Source of the DNA: CAWDVH01 sp963805705
Lineage (GTDB): Bacteria > Actinomycetota > Actinomycetes > Streptosporangiales > Streptosporangiaceae
Direction: 5' to 3'
NCBI GenBank assembly: GCA_963805705.1
Contig: CAWDVH010000001.1
Coordinates: 558,001 to 622,000, forward strand
DNA: 64,000 nt
Shown here piece by piece: positions 35,434 through 43,318 of the stretch. How positions within the stretch are numbered: position 1 is the first letter of the stretch; each line of letters begins with the position of its first letter. The notes under the pieces were generated by a model that worked only from the letters and a program-made list of their open reading frames with translations, did not search any database and was not told the origin of the DNA. The translations under genes and the position numbers were made by a program.

Positions 35434-37116
35434 ATGAGATTCCGCTTGCCGGTCAGGCGTGACACGCTGCGCAAGGATGTCGTCGCCGGCCTGGTGCTCG
35501 GCGTGGAGAGCGTTCCCGACGGCCTCGCCGCTGGCCTGCTCGCCGGGGTCAACCCACTTTCGGGCCTGTACGCATACTTGTTCGGCACGGTCGGTGGCTC
35601 GTTTTTTACCAGCTCGGCCTTCATGGCTGTCCAAGCCACCGGCGCCATGGCTATCGTCATCGCTGATGTCCCGGCGGTTCACGCCGCCGACGACCCGGCG
35701 CGGGCATTGTTCACGCTGTCGGTGCTTACCGGCGTCGTGATGCTGGCGGCCGGGTTTCTGCGGCTCGGTTCGGTCCTGCGGTTCGTGTCGAACGCCGTCA
35801 TGGTGGGGTTCATCAGCGCTGTCGGGGTCAACATCATCCTCGGGCAACTGGCCAACCTCACCGGCTACCAGGCGGACGGGGGAAACCGGGTCGTCCGCGC
35901 CGTCAACACTCTCATCCATCCCGGCGAACTCCACTTGCAGTCCCTGGCGATCGGGGTCTTGACGGTCGCGCTGATACTCCTGCTGGAGCGCACCAGGCTC
36001 GGCTCGCTGGGGCTGGTGCTGGCGGTCATCGTCACCTCGGCTCTCGTGGCCATCCTGGGATGGGGCAGCGTCGCCCTGGTCAGGGACCTCGGTGAGATTC
36101 CCCGCGCGCTACCGCTGCCCCAGGTCCCGATGCTGCGGCTGATCCCTTCGCTGGTCGTCCCGGCGCTGTCACTTGCGTTCGTGGGACTGGTTCAGGGAGC
36201 GGCCGTCTCGGCTAACTTTCCCAACCCGGACGGCCGCTACCCCGATGTTTCCCGTGACTTCATCGGGCAAGGCGCCGCGAACGTGATCGCGGGCATCTTC
36301 CAGGGGATGCCGGTGGGCGGGTCCACGTCGGCCTCGTCGCTGAACAAGGCCGCCGGGGCCCGGTCGCGCCTGGCCCTGGTGATCGCCAGCGTGGTGATGG
36401 CGGTAGTGATCATCGCGTTTGCCGGCCTGGTCGGCTACATCGCCATGCCGTCCCTGGCCGGCCTGCTCATGCTGGTTGGCTACCGGACCATCAAGCCGGC
36501 CGATCTTCAATCGGTGTGGAAGACCGGCGCCGTGCAGAAGGCGGTGCTGCTGACCAGCTTCGTGCTCACCATGGTCATCCCGTTGCAGTACGCGGTGCTC
36601 GTCGCGGTGGGCCTGTCGGTGATCCTGCACGTGGTGCGGCAGTCGAATCAGGTCTCCATCAAGCGCTGGCTGCTCGACCCAGACGGGAACCTCATCGAGA
36701 CCGACCCGCCGGCCCGGCTCCCCGCCAACGAGGTGGTCGCGCTCCAGCCGTACGGAAGCCTGTTCTTCGCCGCCGCGCCGGTGCTCGAAGCACAGCTTCC
36801 GGACACCGGCGGCGCCAGCCGCAACTCGGTGGTCATCCTCCGGCTCCGCGGGCGCACCGACCTGGGCACCACCTTCATGGACGTCCTGTACCGCTATGCC
36901 CAGGCCCTCACTGCTACCGGCAGCAAGCTCGTCATCGTCTCGGCCAGTGAACGCATCCAAGAACAGCTTCACGTCACCGGCGTCACCGCCCTGATCACCC
37001 CGGAGAACATCTACACCGGCGATGAGCGGGTGGCCGCTACCCTCAAGCGCGCCTACGCTGACGCGAAGACATGGATAGAACAAAACCAGCTAGCCGACGG
37101 GACCGACCAGCGCTGA
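35434..37116 (+). CDS. SulP/SLC26-family anion transporter with STAS domain
   Basis: 560 residues. Membrane domain of about 12-14 helices starting DTLRKDVVAGLVLGVESVPDGLAAGLLAGVNPLSGLYAYLFGTVGGSFFTSSAFMAVQATGAMA (SulP signature), SNAVMVGFISAVGVNIILGQ and GGSTSASSLNKAAGARSRLA. The C-terminal STAS domain spans about 445-555 (VVILRLRGRTDLGTTFMDVLYRYAQALTATGSKLVIVSASERIQEQLHVTG). Substrates in this family include sulfate, bicarbonate and other anions; none is specified here. With the ClC gene it makes two anion transporters under the same upstream motif. Confidence 0.92.
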   Translation: MRFRLPVRRDTLRKDVVAGLVLGVESVPDGLAAGLLAGVNPLSGLYAYLFGTVGGSFFTSSAFMAVQATGAMAIVIADVPAVHAADDPARALFTLSVLTGVVMLAAGFLRLGSVLRFVSNAVMVGFISAVGVNIILGQLANLTGYQADGGNRVVRAVNTLIHPGELHLQSLAIGVLTVALILLLERTRLGSLGLVLAVIVTSALVAILGWGSVALVRDLGEIPRALPLPQVPMLRLIPSLVVPALSLAFVGLVQGAAVSANFPNPDGRYPDVSRDFIGQGAANVIAGIFQGMPVGGSTSASSLNKAAGARSRLALVIASVVMAVVIIAFAGLVGYIAMPSLAGLLMLVGYRTIKPADLQSVWKTGAVQKAVLLTSFVLTMVIPLQYAVLVAVGLSVILHVVRQSNQVSIKRWLLDPDGNLIETDPPARLPANEVVALQPYGSLFFAAAPVLEAQLPDTGGASRNSVVILRLRGRTDLGTTFMDVLYRYAQALTATGSKLVIVSASERIQEQLHVTGVTALITPENIYTGDERVAATLKRAYADAKTWIEQNQLADGTDQR

Positions 37117-37187
37117 TCAGCAGGGCCAACGACTGGATCGCCACCTGGAAGGACAACCCCCGGCCGTTCACCTGGACCAAGACCGCA
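37113..37187 (+). mobile_element. IS630-type transposase C-terminal scrap
   Basis: The frame entering at the SulP stop reads LISRANDWIATWKDNPRPF then TWTKTA, the well-conserved tail of IS630-family transposases (ENPRPFVWTKTA type). Only about 25 codons remain. It sits between the SulP stop and the end of the catalase-like remnant. Confidence 0.6.
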
Positions 37188-37921
37188 TTAGGACAGCACC
37201 TCGTCCGCGCTGCTGGGCTCCTTGCGTTGCTGATGGTTGAGCGTGTGGCGGAGGACGGACGCGCGGCGGTAGACCTCTTTCCTGACCCGCATGATATTGC
37301 CGAGGGGGGAGTGTTCCGCCGTTACCCGCCACGGCGTGAATGACAGCGCGTCCATCTTCTCAAGGTTGTCGTCTCCCGAAATGTCCTGCTCCGGGATGCG
37401 GATTTTGGCCACCGTGACGAATGGGGACAACTGCTCAGGCCACTCGACGGTAACGTCCTCGACCGGCATTCGGTCAATATCAGCGGACAGCTGGACTTGA
37501 ATGTCGAATTCAAAGGGGCGTTCACGCAGTTCGGCTACCAGGGCCGGGCGGAATACCTCCGGTGCCGATACCAGATCGAGTCGAAGATCTTCAGGGCCAT
37601 TCCCACCACTGGGCCGAGTAGCATGTCGGGTCCAGCGTGCGGCTGTCCGTTGGAGAAGCGGATGAGAGCGCCGTGCTTCCCTGGTACCGCATAGATACCC
37701 TGCGCGTACTCCGCGGGCAACTGGCCGAGGATCTCGACTTCTGCCTTGACCACGCCGTATCCCTTGGCGTGCGCGTCGCGGACGGCGCGGCCGGTGCCTT
37801 CAGTGGTCACCGATCCGGCAATGTATTCCCCTAGCTTGCTGATCACGATCTGCAAGTTCTCATCGAAATACGGGTCGGTTGCTTCGATGTCCGGCGTGTA
37901 TCTGACGAATTGCGTGGACAT
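37188..37921 (-). pseudogene. Catalase-family gene remnant (internal deletion and frameshift)
   Basis: ATG 37921 with GGGAGAACGC upstream. The N-terminal part resembles the short bacterial catalase-related family: FVRYTPDIEATDPYFDENLQ, KGYGVVKAEVEILGQLPAEYAQGIYAVPGKHGALIRFSNGQPH. After ALKIFDSIW (about 37590) the frame breaks and DLVSAPEVFRPALVAELRERP continues one base away, through MPVEDVTVEWPEQLSPFVTVAKIRIPEQD to 37188. About 100 residues normally found between the two parts are missing, so deletion and frameshift coincide. Heme ligands cannot be identified. An IS630 scrap adjoins its 3' end. Confidence 0.7.
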
Positions 37922-38036
37922 GCGTTCTCCCGTTCGCGAATTTCTTGCTCTTGCGCGTGTTGCCGGCTGGATCGCCATCGGGCCATGAGTCTCCCTCGCC
38001 GTCGAGCACGATTCCAGCTGGGACCGGGCCGAGTTC

Positions 38037-38055
38037 CATCCCCCGCCTGGAGTAA
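38037..38055 (-). promoter_or_regulatory. Shared motif copy 6 (catalase-like gene)
   Basis: Reverse strand TTACTCCAGGCGGGGGATG: TTAC, 11 bp, GATG, 116 bp before the remnant's ATG. Confidence 0.65.
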
Positions 38056-38063
38056 AGGCGGGT

Positions 38064-38082
38064 TTACCCCCTGGGGGTGATG
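38064..38082 (+). promoter_or_regulatory. Shared motif copy 7 (LURP-one gene)
   Basis: TTACCCCCTGGGGGTGATG: TTACCC-N5-GGGTGATG, followed by CCGC; 175 bp before the LURP-one ATG. Confidence 0.7.
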
Positions 38083-38257
38083 CCGCACTGTCGATGAACT
38101 GGTTCTCCTGGGAGAGAGGACGGCGCGAGGGGAATGTCGGTGAATGCCCGCCCTGATCCCGCGAAGAGATCGCCTCCAGCGGCATCGCACCCGGTCAGGA
38201 GCAGGTCAGCGGGCACAGGGCGGACCTTCGGCATGGGCAGCTACCTGAGGAGGAGAC

Positions 38258-38800
38258 ATGTTCAGGGACAGGCGGCAGGAAAGGCGTGAGGAGCGCCGCG
38301 GTGGCAACGGCGCGGCGCACTACCGCATGCGCCAGAAACTGGTGTCCATCGGCGATGACTACTGGATCGAGAACGACCAGGGCGAGCGGGTCTTCAAGGT
38401 CGACGGCAAAGCCCTGCGGGTGCGCAAGACGCTGATCTTCGAAGATAGCCACGGCAGCGAGCTGCTGAAGATCCAGGAACGCGTGGCCAGGGTGCGGGAC
38501 ACGATGCAGATCGAGGACCCGGGCGGGCACACCGTCGCGACGGTGAAGAAGGCGCTGATCACCCCGGTGCGCGACCGGTGGACCGTCACGGTGGCGGACG
38601 GCCCGGACCTCGACATCAAGGGCAACATCGTCGATCACGAATACACGATCGAGGACGACCGGTCCACGGTGGCCGAGGTGTCCAAGAAGTGGTTCCGGGT
38701 CGCCGACACATACGGGGTCGAGGTCGCCCCCGGGCAGAGCCCGGTGCTGATGCTGGCCGTTACCGCAGTCCTGGACCAGATGGCGCACCAGGAGCGCTGA
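38258..38800 (+). CDS. LURP-one-related / Tubby-C-like protein
   Basis: 180 residues from ATG 38258, preceded by GAGGAGGAG. After a charged RRQERREERRGG start comes a beta-rich barrel: YRMRQKLVSIGDDYWIENDQGERVFKVDGKALRVRKTLIFEDSHGSELLKIQERVARVRDTMQIED, matching the LURP-one/Tubby-C fold (bacterial YxjI-like). The plant and phospholipid-scramblase relatives bind membranes; bacterial roles are unknown. Converges on the PRMT-like gene with a 56-bp gap. Confidence 0.85.
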   Translation: MFRDRRQERREERRGGNGAAHYRMRQKLVSIGDDYWIENDQGERVFKVDGKALRVRKTLIFEDSHGSELLKIQERVARVRDTMQIEDPGGHTVATVKKALITPVRDRWTVTVADGPDLDIKGNIVDHEYTIEDDRSTVAEVSKKWFRVADTYGVEVAPGQSPVLMLAVTAVLDQMAHQER

Positions 38801-38856
38801 CTGACGCAAACCAGGTCAGCGGCATAAGTTCGCCCCGTCAGGGGTGCTGGGTTGGT

Positions 38857-39843
38857 TCACTCGTCGATCTCCTGCCAGACGGCCTGTTCGTCATGCTCCT
38901 CCCAGCCGGCGCCGGGCAGCGCGATGGCCCAGCTCGTCCAGGTCCCGGCCGGCTGGGCCGGGGCGGTCCTGACTTTGGCGCGGACGACCATGCCGGGCCT
39001 GAGCTGCACGGGGCGGCGCAGCGGGGCCGTCGTCATCCCCCAGTGCGTGGGCGGGTCGCCGGGTCCCACCGCCAGCGAGATGCCGGGCGCGAGCTCGGCG
39101 CTGAACCAAAGTGCGAGCGCGTTCGCCGTTCCGTCCTCGCGGACAGTCAGCAGCGTCTCGGCTTCGTGAGGCGCCTGCGCCTGCTGAAGCGGGATCAACT
39201 CCGCGTCCGTGGTCCACAATCGGCCCGGCTCGGAGCGCCTGTCACCGGCCGCGAGGTGCCGGAAGGTGCCGGAATAGAAGATCTCGTTGACGGTCATCTC
39301 GGCCAGGTCATCGAGCTTGAGGCCGTACGGGTTGTCCCGCAGGAACCGCACCATCTCCCCGCTATACCGGTCGTCGACCAGCGCGGTCCAGGCCGTCACC
39401 AAGCGAGGGATCATGACTCCGCCCGGCTTGAGCCAGCGGTCACGGGCGGCGATGACCGGGTCGAGCATCCCTTCGTCGATCCCGAATCCTCCGAGCCACT
39501 CCGAGACGATCACATCGACTCGTCCCGGCAGCTCGATCTCCCTGACATCGCCGTGGAACACATGGACGATCTCCGCGACCCCGTTCGCGGCGGCCAGCCC
39601 CTGTGCCACGGCGGCGACCGTCGTCCGCTCCACCGCGTAGACGCACGCAGCCCCGGCCCGCGCTGCGAACAAGCTCAAGATGCCGCTTCCCGCCCCGACG
39701 TCGAGCACGACGTCACCGGGGCGCACCACCGACTCGATCGCACGCCGGAAGGCCTCGGTGCGAACGCGGTCGCGGATCATCGTCCGGTGTACCTCAAGCT
39801 CCGCATACATCGGGTCCGGGGGGTTCCTGATCGGCGTCCGCAC
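38857..39843 (-). CDS. PRMT-like SAM-dependent methyltransferase
   Basis: 328 residues from GTG 39843; Met12 is an alternative start. SAM motif I VLDVGAGSGILSLFAARAGA (about 46-65), acidic loop after YAVER. Most telling are SEWLGGFGIDEGML (about 114-127), matching the double-E loop of protein arginine methyltransferases with both glutamates (Glu115, Glu124), and PPTHWGM (about 264-270), matching the PRMT THW loop ahead of a C-terminal beta-barrel. The N-terminal MYAELEVHRTMIRDRVRTEAF also fits. Such complete PRMT cores are uncommon in bacteria. The protein substrate is unknown. Confidence 0.8.
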   Translation of the reverse strand: MRTPIRNPPDPMYAELEVHRTMIRDRVRTEAFRRAIESVVRPGDVVLDVGAGSGILSLFAARAGAACVYAVERTTVAAVAQGLAAANGVAEIVHVFHGDVREIELPGRVDVIVSEWLGGFGIDEGMLDPVIAARDRWLKPGGVMIPRLVTAWTALVDDRYSGEMVRFLRDNPYGLKLDDLAEMTVNEIFYSGTFRHLAAGDRRSEPGRLWTTDAELIPLQQAQAPHEAETLLTVREDGTANALALWFSAELAPGISLAVGPGDPPTHWGMTTAPLRRPVQLRPGMVVRAKVRTAPAQPAGTWTSWAIALPGAGWEEHDEQAVWQEIDE

Positions 39844-39920
39844 ACGTGCATTCTAATGACCGCTGCTTCCAGAACTCTGGCCTGCCGGCGGCCACGTTTG
39901 GCCGCGCCGGACGCCCCGAC

Positions 39921-39939
39921 TTACCCGGATAGGGGGATG
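39921..39939 (+). promoter_or_regulatory. Shared motif copy 8 (SHOCT-GNAT operon)
   Basis: TTACCCGGATAGGGGGATG: TTACCC-N5-GGGGGATG, followed by CCGT; 115 bp before the SHOCT gene. Confidence 0.7.
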
Positions 39940-40053
39940 CCGTCCGGGATCCGCTAGAGGCAGGCTCGTGCCTGACAGCGCAGTGACTCGCAGGCCAGCC
40001 GCCGACCGCTCACTTGCCTTCGGTGACGGCCGGACGACCGGGAGGAGTTTCCC

Positions 40054-40344
40054 ATGGGATTCAGGCGACGGACACGGCGCCGGGCGCTCATTGCCGGGGC
40101 GGTTGCCGGAGGTGCGATGGCTCACCACGAGGCCAGGCAGGCCGGGGAACAGCAGGCGGCATACGACGACCAGGCGGCCGCCGACGACCAGGCGGCCGCC
40201 GGTGACGACCAAGAACAGGCACAATCTGCGCCGCCTCCGGCGGACCCGGCCGACGAGATCGAACACCTCGCGCAGCTGCATGCCTCGGGCGTGCTGACCG
40301 ACGACGAGTTCGCGGCGGCCAAGGCGAAGATCATCGGGTCGTGA
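40054..40344 (+). CDS. Small SHOCT-domain protein
   Basis: 96 residues from ATG 40054, preceded by GGGAGGAG. A basic start (MGFRRRTRRRALIAGAVAGGAMAHHEA) may be membrane-associated, then low-complexity repeats of DDQAAADDQAAAGDD, then the SHOCT motif DEIEHLAQLHASGVLTDDEFAAAKAKIIGS at the end. SHOCT units are thought to mediate protein contacts. Its stop overlaps the start of the GNAT gene (GTGA), so the two are translationally coupled. Confidence 0.8.
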   Translation: MGFRRRTRRRALIAGAVAGGAMAHHEARQAGEQQAAYDDQAAADDQAAAGDDQEQAQSAPPPADPADEIEHLAQLHASGVLTDDEFAAAKAKIIGS

Positions 40345-40868
40345 ACGCGCCGCAGGCCCAGACGACGCCGGACAGATCGGTTACCAGGGGCGGCAAATCG
40401 CCAGCGCCTGACGAGCCGGTCGCTATGGAGTTCCACGTCGAGGACCATCCGGATCCGCTGGACATCGAAGTACTCGAAACGCAGATCCGCCGTGAGGCGT
40501 CCGCCGCCACGGGATTCGGTGACGAAATCGAGCTGGCGATCTTCGTGCGCGACGCTGGCCGGGTCGTCGCCGGTATCAGCGGATGGACCTGGGGCGACTG
40601 CTGCGAACTGCAGAGCCTGTGGGTAGAGCCGGGTCTTCGAGGCCGCGGCCTCGCGACTCGGCTCCTCGCCGCCGCCGAAACCGAGGCAGCGGCGCGCGGG
40701 TGCTCACAGACCGTCCACTTCACCTACGCCTTTCAGGCCCGAGCCCTGTATGAACGCAACGGCTACGAGCTGGTGGGCCGAGTCGAGGAGTTCCCCTCAG
40801 GAACGGAGGTCCTGTGGTATCGCAAGCGCCTCAGCCTTCCAGGAGCCCCAGTTCACGGGCCCGCCTGA
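40341..40868 (+). CDS. GNAT-family N-acetyltransferase
   Basis: 175 residues from GTG 40341 overlapping the SHOCT stop. Conserved GNAT core: IFVRDAGRVVAGISGWTWGDCCELQSLWVEPGLRGRGLATRLLAAAETEAAARGC with the acetyl-CoA loop GLRGRGLA, then YAFQARALYERNGYELVGRVEEFP. The C-terminal stretch YERNGYELVGRVEEFPSGTEVLWYRKRL is typical of the antibiotic/small-molecule acetylating branch. Its last 38 bp overlap the 3' end of the convergent LAL gene. Substrate unknown. Confidence 0.85.
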   Translation: MNAPQAQTTPDRSVTRGGKSPAPDEPVAMEFHVEDHPDPLDIEVLETQIRREASAATGFGDEIELAIFVRDAGRVVAGISGWTWGDCCELQSLWVEPGLRGRGLATRLLAAAETEAAARGCSQTVHFTYAFQARALYERNGYELVGRVEEFPSGTEVLWYRKRLSLPGAPVHGPA

Positions 40869-43158
40869 CGGCCTGGTTGCGGGTAGAGGCATCCAGCTTG
40901 CGGTAGATCGACCTCAGCTGCGACCTGATGGTGTGCGGGGAGAGATACAGCTCGGCGGCGATCTCAGGGACCGGCAGGTGCGTGGACATCAGCGGCAGCA
41001 GGCGGAGTTCGGCGGCGGTCAGAGCCGATGCTCCCGGCACCGCTGAACCGCGTACCTGGGCCAGCCGGGCCCGAAGTGCCTCGGCCTCCCCGACCAGGAT
41101 CCCCAGCTCGGGCCGAAGTTTGAGCACCTCATCGACTTCCCGCATGAGCGTCCTGGCTCCGCTGATGTCGGCCAGGGCCATGTGGGCGCGGATGAGCTCG
41201 ATCCGGGTCTGGACGGCCAAGTGGGGCTGCGTGTACGTCAGCAAGGATCTCAGCCGCTGAGCGCTGACCAGTTCGCGCCGCGCCGCCGAGACATCACCCC
41301 GGTGCAGGGCCACGCGGGCCTGCGCCGCGCAGACGACAGCGTCCTCCAGCCCGGCCTGATCCAGCACCGAGCGCGCCTGGGCGGCCAGGGCCTCAGCCTG
41401 GTCCCACTGGTTGCGGGCCATCGCCAGCAGCGACCGTTCACACAGAATCAGCCCGATCGTATCGGGCGTGCCGATGTCCTGCCCGGCTCTGACGGCCTCG
41501 TCAAATACGGCATCCGCGCTGCCGAGATCGCCGGAGAGGATGTGCGCGATCCCCTGCAGGAGCCCGGTCATCGGGCGCATGATGCCCGCGGCCGCGAATT
41601 GCCGTGCGGCCTCATCGGCGTCCGCGTGCAACTGCTCAACACCATGGCGGCACCGCAAAGCGCGCAGCGCAGCAGCGAGGCCGTCGATGAGATGGCTGCC
41701 GGCCCTGGCCACATTCCTGGCGCGCCAGCGGTCGACGGCATCAGCCATTTGCTCCGCATCGGCCGGCCGCCCGGTCGTCATCGCCAGAAGCGCGGCGTAC
41801 GCGGCCGCCCGGGGGTGGTCCTCGAGCCCGCCCTGGTCATCGAGCCACCGGAACCACCGCTGCAGGGTGGTGATCCTGGCTCGCCGGGACGTCGGCAGCC
41901 AGAGTTCCTCCACCAGCCGGGCCACCAAGTCAACATCCCCGGCCGCCATGGAGTACTCCAGCGCTTCCTCGGGCAGATCGCTGCGCAGGCACCAGGCGGC
42001 GGCGCGGCGGCGCAAGACCGGAATCAGGCCGGACTCCAGGCGCTCGGCCTCCGCGAGCAGCATGTCGCGGAACAAGTGGTGATAGCGGTACCACTGTCCG
42101 CGCCGGTCCAGCGGCACCAGCAGCAGGTTCGACCGGGCCAGCTCCGCCAGCGCCGCAGCAGAGCCGGGCAGCTCCAGCACCGCCTCGCACAACGGCCCGG
42201 ACATCCGCTCCAGCACCGCGGTCCTGGTCAGGAACGCCCGCTGCGAGCTGGAGATCCGGGTCAGGAACTCCGACTCCACGTACGCGCTGACGAACTGGTC
42301 ATCGCCGCCGAACGAGGCCGCCGTGCCCGGCAGCGACCCGCCTTCGCGCAGGTACAGCGCCGCGAGGTACAGCCCGGCCGGCCACCCTTCGGTCCGCCGG
42401 TGCAGCGCAGCAACATCGTCGCCGCCGACTTGCACCCCGGCAGCGAATAGCAGCGTTGCTGCTTCCTCCACCGTGAGCGACAGGTCACCGGGCCCGATCT
42501 CCAGGAGCTTTCCCTCGGCGCGCAGCCGCGCGGTCCGCAGCGGCGGCTCGGCCCGCGCGGCCAGCACCAGCCGTGACCCGCTGGGCACGTGGTCGGCGAG
42601 CACTGACAGCGCGGCCCGGCACTCGGAGTTGCGCAGCAGGTGCACGTCGTCCAGGACCAGCGTTACCGGCGAGGTCATCGACGCAAATGCCGATCCCAGC
42701 CGCGGGACGACCGAGCCAGGCACGGAACTCGCCCGCGAGGCCAGCGCATCGAACACCCGCCCACCGATCGGCTCGATCGCGTCGAGGGCTTCGGCGACGT
42801 AGGTCAGCAGGACCTTCGGGTCATTGTCCGCTTCGTCAACCGACACCCATGCGAAGGCCCGTGGATCACGGTCAGCCCACTGTGACAGCAATGTCGTCTT
42901 CCCGTAGCCGGCCGGCGCCGCCACCGAGACGATAGGAACGCCGTTGCTATTGACCAGTCTCTCGATCAACGGCAAACGCTGGATGGTCTCCGGCCGCACC
43001 AGCGGGCGCAGCAACTTGGAGACCGTGAGGTCGAACACCGGCCTGCCCGGATCCTGCCAGCGACCGACCCGCTGCCGCGCCTCAGTAACGTCCATGGCCT
43101 CACGGGTACTTCGGAAGAGCTTGCGTCCATGCTCCGCCGGATCGGTAGACCAGGTCAA
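40831..43158 (-). CDS. LAL (MalT-like, LuxR-type) ATPase regulator
   Basis: 775 residues from GTG 43158, or 754 from ATG 43095. MalT-type STAND ATPase: Walker A APAGYGKTTLL at about 78, Walker B VTLVLDDVHLL, AxxxxRTEGWPAGLYLAAL (sensor/winged-helix part), a TPR-like helical domain (about 370-690), and a C-terminal LuxR helix-turn-helix ELRLLPLMSTHLPVPEIAAELYLSPHTIRSQLRSIYRKL. LAL proteins bind inducers through the helical domain and activate operons. It points away from the peptide ABC operon 160 bp to its right and overlaps the GNAT 3' end. Confidence 0.9.
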   Translation of the reverse strand: MTWSTDPAEHGRKLFRSTREAMDVTEARQRVGRWQDPGRPVFDLTVSKLLRPLVRPETIQRLPLIERLVNSNGVPIVSVAAPAGYGKTTLLSQWADRDPRAFAWVSVDEADNDPKVLLTYVAEALDAIEPIGGRVFDALASRASSVPGSVVPRLGSAFASMTSPVTLVLDDVHLLRNSECRAALSVLADHVPSGSRLVLAARAEPPLRTARLRAEGKLLEIGPGDLSLTVEEAATLLFAAGVQVGGDDVAALHRRTEGWPAGLYLAALYLREGGSLPGTAASFGGDDQFVSAYVESEFLTRISSSQRAFLTRTAVLERMSGPLCEAVLELPGSAAALAELARSNLLLVPLDRRGQWYRYHHLFRDMLLAEAERLESGLIPVLRRRAAAWCLRSDLPEEALEYSMAAGDVDLVARLVEELWLPTSRRARITTLQRWFRWLDDQGGLEDHPRAAAYAALLAMTTGRPADAEQMADAVDRWRARNVARAGSHLIDGLAAALRALRCRHGVEQLHADADEAARQFAAAGIMRPMTGLLQGIAHILSGDLGSADAVFDEAVRAGQDIGTPDTIGLILCERSLLAMARNQWDQAEALAAQARSVLDQAGLEDAVVCAAQARVALHRGDVSAARRELVSAQRLRSLLTYTQPHLAVQTRIELIRAHMALADISGARTLMREVDEVLKLRPELGILVGEAEALRARLAQVRGSAVPGASALTAAELRLLPLMSTHLPVPEIAAELYLSPHTIRSQLRSIYRKLDASTRNQAVRRARELGLLEG

Positions 43159-43318
43159 GCGACGACTGGGCCCGGCACGCTAATCCCCTCGGAACATGAC
43201 ATGGCCGGCAGGCGCAAGGAGCGCAGGTGAGAACCGGTAATAGGCGACGAGTCCGACGAGCGTATAGTGTTGTTGTCTCCTGTGGCGGCTGGCTTAAACT
43301 GCGCGGTGGGGAGGGAGT

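Larger units (their letters stand above)
37922..38257. other. Divergent regulatory region between catalase remnant and LURP-one gene
   Basis: No gene is supported here. Two back-to-back copies of the shared motif lie at 38037-38055 (leftward) and 38064-38082 (rightward), only 8 bp apart. The block 37987-38041 is similar to 30153-30205 upstream of the CMD gene. Confidence 0.6.
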
